NCBI GenBank assembly: GCA_022865865.1
Contig: JALHTN010000721.1
Coordinates: forward strand, 1-9,431
Length of the DNA: 9,431 nt
Direction: 5' to 3'
Source: Anaerolineales bacterium
GTDB lineage: Bacteria; Chloroflexota; Anaerolineae; Anaerolineales; UBA4823
The number at the start of each line of letters is the position of its first letter. Positions within the stretch are counted from its first letter, which is position 1. A program made the translations under genes and the position numbers. Below, piece after piece: positions 4,672 through 9,431 of the stretch. Below the pieces are notes generated by a model. The model saw nothing but the letters and a program-made list of their open reading frames with translations. It did no database searches and was not told the DNA's origin.

Positions 4672-7419
4672 ATGTCCGACAAGCAACCCTCCGGTGCTCA
4701 CATCCGGCAATCTTTTATCGATTATTTCTTAGAGAGAGGTCATACTTTTGTCCCCTCATCATCGCTCGTACCTGGTGGTGATCAAACGTTGTTATTCACC
4801 AATGCCGGTATGGTCCAATTCAAGGATGTTTTCTTGGGTGCTGATAAACGGTCCTACACCCGAGCAGTGAACTCCCAAAAATGTATGCGCGTGGCTGGCA
4901 AACATAATGATTTGGATGATGTAGGACGTGATGATACCCACCACACATTTTTCGAGATGCTGGGCAACTGGTCATTTGGTGACTATTACAAAAAAGATGC
5001 CATTGAGTGGGCTTGGGAATTGCTAACCGATGTCTGGGGACTCCCAAAAGATCGGATTTGGGCAACGTGTTTCGAGGATGAGAAAGGCGAAATCGAACGC
5101 GATGATGAAGCCGCGAATTATTGGGTCAAACAAGCGGGCTTTAATTCATCGCAGGTGCTTTTCTTTGGTAGGAAAGATAATTTCTGGGAAATGGCTGAGA
5201 TTGGGCCAAGCGGACCAAACAGTGAAATCCATCTCGATCTTGGAAGCGGTAACTGCATCCATGAAGATGAACCCGACCACCAATGCCAGGTAAATCTGGA
5301 TGGATGCACTCGATATCTTGAACTCTGGAATCTGGTTTTTATGCAGTACAACCGCACAGGTCCATCTACCCTCGAACCCCTCCCCGCAAAACACGTTGAT
5401 ACTGGTTTGGGATTAGAACGCATCACCCTGGTGCTGCAAGGAGTCGACTCGAATTATAAAACGGACCTCCTTTCTCCCATCATGGATACTATCCAGCAGT
5501 TAACTGGTCATAGCAAAGAGGAAAGAGCGGCTCATATAACCCCTTACAGGGTGATAACCGACCATGCTCGAGCGGCAGCATTCCTGATCGCGGACGGGGT
5601 TGTGCCGGGGAATACTGGTCGCAACTATGTCAGCCGCATGATCATCCGCAGGGCGGCCCGGTTCGGAAGCCTTATAGGTCTGGACGAACCATTTCTAGCC
5701 CAGGTCGCCATGAGCGTTATTGAGAATTATCGCGAGTTTTACCGTGAATTAGATCGCAACCAGAATGCGATTCTCGACAACTTGACCCGCGAGGAAATAA
5801 GATTTCAGAAAACAGTGGAGGCAGGGGTATCAAAATTAGACGCGATCTTGGTTCAAACAGAAGCAAGTGGTCTGAAGAGCATGCCTGGAGATGCAGCCTT
5901 TGACCTGTATGCCACCTATGGATTGCCTTTGGAGATCACCCGGGATATCGCCCGTGAACAAAACATTGAAGTCGATGACCAAGGCTTCCATAATGCCATG
6001 GAGCAGCACCGCATCGCCTCTGGTGCCGGGGATGTGTTTGGTTTATACGGTGAGGAGAATATCGAAATTTACCAGGATTTACTATTGGAGCTGGCCTCCT
6101 CAGGAGTAATCAGCTCACAGGGCGTGAAGTACGACCCTTATGATAACTACGAAGTCGAAGGGAAAGTGATAGCCTTTGTGCGGGATGGCGAGATTGTCAA
6201 CAAAATTGGACTGGGAGACCGGGTAGAAGTACTCCTCCGAGAGACACCTTTCTACATAGAGGCGGGTGGCCAGGTAGCGGATATTGGGACGATCACATCC
6301 TTGCAGGATCCCAGCTGGGAAATTAAAGTCACGGATGTACGCCAGCCTTCCGCCGGTGTGATTCTTCACATTGGCGAGGTTGTGAGTGGAGAACCAGTTA
6401 CCGGTGATCGAGTACTCGCCAGGGTTAATCTTCATCGCCGGCAGGATATCATGCGCAACCACACCGCCACCCACCTCCTGCACGCAGAGCTGCATCGCGT
6501 CTTGGGCGATCACGCTCGACAGGCTGGATCTTTGGTTGCTCCGGATCGCCTGCGGTTTGACTTCACTCACCCAGATGCATTAACGTCGGACCAGCTGCAG
6601 GTGATTGAAGCAGGTGTCAATCGCCATATATTTGATAATTACTCTTTGCATATTGTACAGAAACCACTGCAAGAGGCTATTGACGATGGTGCCATGGCTC
6701 TCTTCGGAGAGAAGTATGCCGAGAATGTACGCACTATCTCTATAGGTGGCGATCATCCGTTTTCGTATGAACTTTGTGGCGGGACCCATGTCGATGAAAC
6801 CGCAGATATCGGAACATTTCTGATCACCAGTGAAAGCAGTGTCGGTGCGGGTCTGCGCAGGATTGAGGCTGTTACCGGTAGGAAAGCTTATGACCTGGTT
6901 CAGCATCGCTTTAAGCTGCTCGAGAGGACTGCTGGATTATTCGACACCAACGTGGAGAATATTGTCGATAAAAGTCAGGTAGTCCTGGACCAGTTGGCAG
7001 AAGCTCGCAAGCAAATTACAGCACTGCGGCGAGAAACGACCACCCAGGATTTCAACCAGCTGCTTGAAAACGTTCCTCTGGTAAGTGGGATTCCCGTCCT
7101 GATTGCCAGCTTACCCGATACAGATGTGGAAACGATGCGGGAGATGACTGATCGCTTCCGGGAAAGCTACCCGAGCAGCGTGATTCTGCTGGCTTCTGTA
7201 TCCAAAGACAGACCAGTATTAATCTCAGCAGTAACAATGGATTTAGTGGAACGTGGATTGCATGCTGGTGAGCTGGTGAAGTACGCTGCCCAACCTATCG
7301 GTGGTAGTGGAGGTGGTCGCCCGACACTCGCCCAAGCTGGAGGTAAAGATCCAGATCAACTCGATCAATCTTTAGCCAAAGCCCAGGAGTGGGTGGAGGA
7401 TAAATTATCAGCAAGCTAG
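4672..7419 (+). CDS. alaS: Alanine--tRNA ligase
   Basis: Class II synthetase that charges tRNA-Ala with alanine in the cytosol and hydrolyses mischarged Ser- and Gly-tRNA. From the ATG at 4672 it is 915 residues, slightly longer than E. coli AlaRS (about 875). The N-terminus runs straight into IRQSFIDYFLERGHTFVPSS and FTNAGMVQFKDVFLG. The aminoacylation domain (about 1-370) has GKHNDLDDVG, HHTFFEMLGNWSFGDY (H90-H91), NSEIHLDLG, WNLVFMQYNR and VDTGLGLER (D243). The editing domain carries the zinc site: HTATHLLH (H597, H601) and CGGTH (C702, H706). A DHHA1-type C-terminal domain ends with GGSGGGRPTLAQAGG. The TAG stop is at 7417-7419. Two oddities: GPSGPNSEI (178-186) where E. coli has GPCGPC, and a Cys/His-rich insert at 195-212. 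The 'DDVG...HHTFFEMLGNWSFGDY' form resembles the subtype shared with eukaryotes and Bacteroidetes. It appears monocistronic. Identity is certain. Confidence 0.98.
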   Translation: MSDKQPSGAHIRQSFIDYFLERGHTFVPSSSLVPGGDQTLLFTNAGMVQFKDVFLGADKRSYTRAVNSQKCMRVAGKHNDLDDVGRDDTHHTFFEMLGNWSFGDYYKKDAIEWAWELLTDVWGLPKDRIWATCFEDEKGEIERDDEAANYWVKQAGFNSSQVLFFGRKDNFWEMAEIGPSGPNSEIHLDLGSGNCIHEDEPDHQCQVNLDGCTRYLELWNLVFMQYNRTGPSTLEPLPAKHVDTGLGLERITLVLQGVDSNYKTDLLSPIMDTIQQLTGHSKEERAAHITPYRVITDHARAAAFLIADGVVPGNTGRNYVSRMIIRRAARFGSLIGLDEPFLAQVAMSVIENYREFYRELDRNQNAILDNLTREEIRFQKTVEAGVSKLDAILVQTEASGLKSMPGDAAFDLYATYGLPLEITRDIAREQNIEVDDQGFHNAMEQHRIASGAGDVFGLYGEENIEIYQDLLLELASSGVISSQGVKYDPYDNYEVEGKVIAFVRDGEIVNKIGLGDRVEVLLRETPFYIEAGGQVADIGTITSLQDPSWEIKVTDVRQPSAGVILHIGEVVSGEPVTGDRVLARVNLHRRQDIMRNHTATHLLHAELHRVLGDHARQAGSLVAPDRLRFDFTHPDALTSDQLQVIEAGVNRHIFDNYSLHIVQKPLQEAIDDGAMALFGEKYAENVRTISIGGDHPFSYELCGGTHVDETADIGTFLITSESSVGAGLRRIEAVTGRKAYDLVQHRFKLLERTAGLFDTNVENIVDKSQVVLDQLAEARKQITALRRETTTQDFNQLLENVPLVSGIPVLIASLPDTDVETMREMTDRFRESYPSSVILLASVSKDRPVLISAVTMDLVERGLHAGELVKYAAQPIGGSGGGRPTLAQAGGKDPDQLDQSLAKAQEWVEDKLSAS

Positions 7420-7466
7420 TATATGCGGACCCACAGTTGATTAAGAACAGAATCAGAATTCCGTGT

Positions 7467-7525
7467 AGGATCAACGCTGACAAAATGTTCCTTGGGTATC
7501 ATGCCTCATTTGATCCTGGTTTTTG
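7467..7525 (+). terminator. Possible terminator after alaS
   Basis: AGGATCAA (7467-7474) and TTGATCCT (7510-7517) are perfect 8-bp complements, followed by GG and TTTTTG (7520-7525). The 35-nt loop is long for an intrinsic terminator but could fold partly on itself (for example GG with CC around 7493-7506). It lies 48 bp after the alaS stop and directly before the next promoter. The T-run doubles as that promoter's weak -35. Confidence 0.4.
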
Positions 7526-7547
7526 TATCTATACATATTTTTATAAT
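7520..7547 (+). promoter_or_regulatory. Promoter of the baseplate-J-like gene and ruvX
   Basis: A perfect TATAAT (7542-7547) lies 16 bp after TTTTTG (7520-7525). This repeats the hexamer pair and spacing of the alaS promoter, but without the TG extension. Transcription would start near 7554, giving a very short leader of about 26 nt before the GTG at 7580. Confidence 0.5.
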
Positions 7548-7579
7548 CGCTGAAACCACACTTTCTTGAATAAAATTCG

Positions 7580-9139
7580 GTGAAAACTCAAATAATCCAG
7601 CTTGAGCCACACGATGACACCATATCTATCAAAGATAAGATGGGATGGAGTCAGACCGGGCGTGTAGCATTGGTCTGGCCTACCCGCGGCCAGTTGATGG
7701 ATCGCCGCCTCGACCTTGTCCTGCTTCAACGCCATAGCCAATCCCTCGGCGTTCAAATCGCCCTGGTAACCAATGATCCTGAAGTCCGTTTCCAAGCCCG
7801 CATAATAGATATTCCAGTATTTCGGTCTGTTCGTGAAGCCCAAACAGCACGCTGGAGGCGGATACGCCGCATATCGTACAATAAAAATACCGCAGGTTCC
7901 GGGCAGGAGCGGCTCACCAAGATTCAAGCACTCCATGCAAATCCTCTGCACCGCAACCGGGATACTCGCACGCTATCACAACCAGTCCGCATCGGAATAT
8001 TTGCACTTGCGGTTGTCGCAGTCCTTTCGATCGCGGCTGCCTTGATCCCCAGTGCAGAGATTTACATAACCCCAGACACAAAGATGCAGGAGATCGATTT
8101 AGCCGTGCAAGCAGATGATTCTGTGGAGGCAATCAACCTTTCAGGAGTGCTGCCAGCAAAATGGAAAAATGTATCCGTCGAAGGTCGTGGGAGCACCCAA
8201 ACTACTGGCAGCGTAAGCATTCCAATTGGTCACGTAACTGGTGAGGTAGTATTTCAAAATCTGACTGACCAGATCGTGATCATTCCTGCCGGGACGATGG
8301 TCAGTACCGCGAATTCATCTCACAGGTTTATGACTCAGCGAGAAACGCGGCTGCCCGCGGGACCGGGTAATGAAAATGTTACGCCGATCAAAGCAATTAC
8401 TCCCGGAAGCAGCTCAAACCTATCTACAGGCAGGATTATCGCCATTGAAGGCGATCTCGGAGTTCTTGTTACTGTAAACAACCTCTCCCCAACGACTGGG
8501 GGCAGTATGGCACCCAGCCCTGCCCCCAACAGCGCCGATCGGAAACGGCTCCGGGAAGACTTGATCTCCTCTTTGTCACAAAACGCTCTCCAGGAAATCC
8601 AGGATACTTTAAGTCCCGGTGACATCTTGCTCTCGGAAACTCCGACCTTGGTGCGGGTGATCTCCGAATCGTATAACCCAAATGACATCCAACCCGCGAG
8701 TGCACTCGAATTAATTCTGCGCTTAGAATTTAAAGCCCCTTATGTGGCAGCAGAGGATATGGATATGCTTGCCAATTCTATCTTGGATGCCAATTTACCT
8801 GTTGGTTACGCGGCCACACCCGCATCGATGATGGTTGAACAGCTTTCCACTCCAATATTCGACAATGGTGTGACCAGCTCCTGGCGCATTAGATTATCAC
8901 GCCATCTGCACAGCGAGCCTTCCGCCAAGCAGGCTATCAGCCTGGCTCTTGGTCGCACTCCTGACCATGCCGGCGAGATCCTGATGGAGAATCTTTCCAT
9001 AACCAGCGCACCTCGTTTCGAGACATCACCCAGCTGGTGGCCGATCATCCCATTAATCCCTTTCCGCGTCGATGTCATTTCAACAGGAGCCCTTCAGGCT
9101 TCTAACTCGGCTGCCGATGAGGTATTAATAGGTCCATGA
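7580..9139 (+). CDS. Baseplate J/gp47-like domain membrane protein, function unknown
   Basis: A 519-residue single-pass protein. Residues 1-136 form a cytosolic part with an alternating alpha/beta look: RVALVWP (28-34), a helix rich in Leu/Arg (40-56), QIALVTNDPEVR (59-70) and IPVFRSVREAQ (78-88), then a basic stretch. One transmembrane helix lies at about 137-156. The outer part (158-519) includes a segment resembling the core of phage baseplate protein J: TGEVVFQN (220-227), IIPAGTMV (234-241), KAITPGSSSNLSTG (271-284), VTVNNLSPTTGG (297-308) and DRKRLRED (320-327). The canonical acidic run after GG is replaced by a Pro/Ala/Ser stretch. A conserved-looking SWWPIIPLIPFRVDV sits near the end (485-499). 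The GTG start at 7580 is chosen because an in-frame TAA (7571-7573) precedes it and MKTQIIQLEPHDD looks family-conserved; no clear ribosome site is seen, and ATG 7640 is the alternative. It is coupled to ruvX. No phage genes adjoin it. The family call is from memory of Chloroflexota and Patescibacteria proteins. Confidence 0.75.
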   Translation: MKTQIIQLEPHDDTISIKDKMGWSQTGRVALVWPTRGQLMDRRLDLVLLQRHSQSLGVQIALVTNDPEVRFQARIIDIPVFRSVREAQTARWRRIRRISYNKNTAGSGQERLTKIQALHANPLHRNRDTRTLSQPVRIGIFALAVVAVLSIAAALIPSAEIYITPDTKMQEIDLAVQADDSVEAINLSGVLPAKWKNVSVEGRGSTQTTGSVSIPIGHVTGEVVFQNLTDQIVIIPAGTMVSTANSSHRFMTQRETRLPAGPGNENVTPIKAITPGSSSNLSTGRIIAIEGDLGVLVTVNNLSPTTGGSMAPSPAPNSADRKRLREDLISSLSQNALQEIQDTLSPGDILLSETPTLVRVISESYNPNDIQPASALELILRLEFKAPYVAAEDMDMLANSILDANLPVGYAATPASMMVEQLSTPIFDNGVTSSWRIRLSRHLHSEPSAKQAISLALGRTPDHAGEILMENLSITSAPRFETSPSWWPIIPLIPFRVDVISTGALQASNSAADEVLIGP

Positions 9140-9141
9140 TG
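9119..9141 (+). promoter_or_regulatory. ruvX translation start region with ATGA overlap
   Basis: The TGA of the upstream gene (9137-9139) overlaps the first of two tandem in-frame ATGs (9136 and 9139). AGG at 9130-9132 is 3 nt from the first ATG and 6 nt from the second, so the second gives better spacing; GAGG at 9119-9122 is 13 nt from the first. Either start implies translational coupling, and the protein differs by one Met. Confidence 0.6.
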
Positions 9142-9431
9142 AGAATACTGGCTGTAGATCCTGGCAGTAAGAATTTAGGAATCGCATTGAGCGATCCGAC
9201 AGGCACGATCGCTGGTCCTTTGAAAGTGCTGAAACATGTTTCCAGACCTGCAAATGCAGCTGCTATTATTGAGCTTGCCGAACAGCATGAAACTGAGGTG
9301 ATCTTGGTCGGCCAATCCCTCGATCAAGATGGTCAACCCACTTTCGAAGGACGGCGAGCTGCACGATTAGCTGCAGAGATACAATCACAGACTGAATTAC
9401 GAGTCGTGTTATGGGATGAAAGTTTGAGCAC
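9136..9431 (+). CDS. ruvX: RuvX/YqgF family putative Holliday junction resolvase / pre-16S rRNA nuclease, 3' end cut off
   Basis: An RNase-H-fold nuclease of the YqgF family, linked to pre-16S rRNA 5' end maturation and proposed as a Holliday junction resolvase. The first 98 codons are visible of a protein usually about 140 residues long. Counting from ATG 9136, family motifs are ILAVDPGSKNLGIALSD (4-20, D8 the first catalytic acid), LVGQSLDQDG (57-66, matching the usual VGLPxxxDG), EGRRAARLAAEI, and WDESLST at the edge (D94-E95, matching the usual DERLST; the Arg is Ser here). The frame is open to the window end. It overlaps the baseplate-J-like gene by 4 nt and is presumably driven by the promoter near 7520-7547. 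The third catalytic Asp region lies outside the window. Identity is firm. Confidence 0.93.
   Translation, partial: MMRILAVDPGSKNLGIALSDPTGTIAGPLKVLKHVSRPANAAAIIELAEQHETEVILVGQSLDQDGQPTFEGRRAARLAAEIQSQTELRVVLWDESLS

Noticed and set aside
7541..7951. 136-codon minus-strand open frame opposite the start of the baseplate-J-like gene
   Set aside because: It covers the promoter and N-terminus of the real gene, and its residues look like a reverse-frame translation without domain motifs.
7580..9139. Prophage or phage-tail island
   Set aside because: Only one baseplate-J-like domain is present, in a membrane protein with its own TM helix, between two housekeeping genes. No integrase, capsid or tail neighbour and no att-like repeat is seen.
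1..9431. CRISPR array, tRNA, rRNA or insertion sequence
   Set aside because: Reading both strands gave no regularly spaced direct repeats, no cloverleaf-like sequence and no transposase frame.

Overview
The window looks like ordinary chromosome of a bacterium from Chloroflexota, most likely Anaerolineae. This rests on the gene set (archaeal-type ApgM phosphoglycerate mutase, a DUF1461/TIGR01906 membrane protein, a membrane-fused spermidine-synthase-like protein, and a baseplate-J-like membrane protein next to ruvX), on the AlaRS subtype, and on a base composition that looks close to half G+C by eye. The assignment is inferred from family memory; no database was searched. I see no insertion sequence, prophage cassette, CRISPR array, tRNA or rRNA.

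Layout. Positions 1-894 (+) hold the C-terminal three quarters of apgM, closed by an intrinsic terminator at about 906-941. Converging on it from the right is a three-gene minus-strand operon read 4245 -> 936: a LPG-synthase-TM/UPF0104 (flippase-like) membrane protein, a membrane-anchored spermidine-synthase-like protein, and a DUF1461 membrane protein. Both internal junctions are 4-nt ATGA overlaps. Positions 4246-4671 form a divergent intergenic region with a convincing extended -10 promoter and a leader hairpin for alaS. alaS occupies 4672-7419 (+). A 160-bp spacer with a possible terminator and a promoter leads into a second plus-strand unit: a GTG-started membrane protein with a baseplate-J-like outer domain (7580-9139), translationally coupled by another ATGA overlap to ruvX, which runs off the right edge.

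Function. apgM (glycolysis/gluconeogenesis), alaS (translation and Ala-tRNA proofreading) and ruvX (RNase-H-fold nuclease in rRNA processing or recombination) are housekeeping genes. The less understood content is the minus-strand operon, whose three products are all membrane proteins and which could form an envelope-lipid or polyamine-like modification or transport unit, and the baseplate-J-like protein, whose role is unknown. The most interesting leads are the latter protein, the departure of the spermidine-synthase-like protein from the canonical active-site loop, and a Cys/His-rich insert in AlaRS. No wholly new system is evident.
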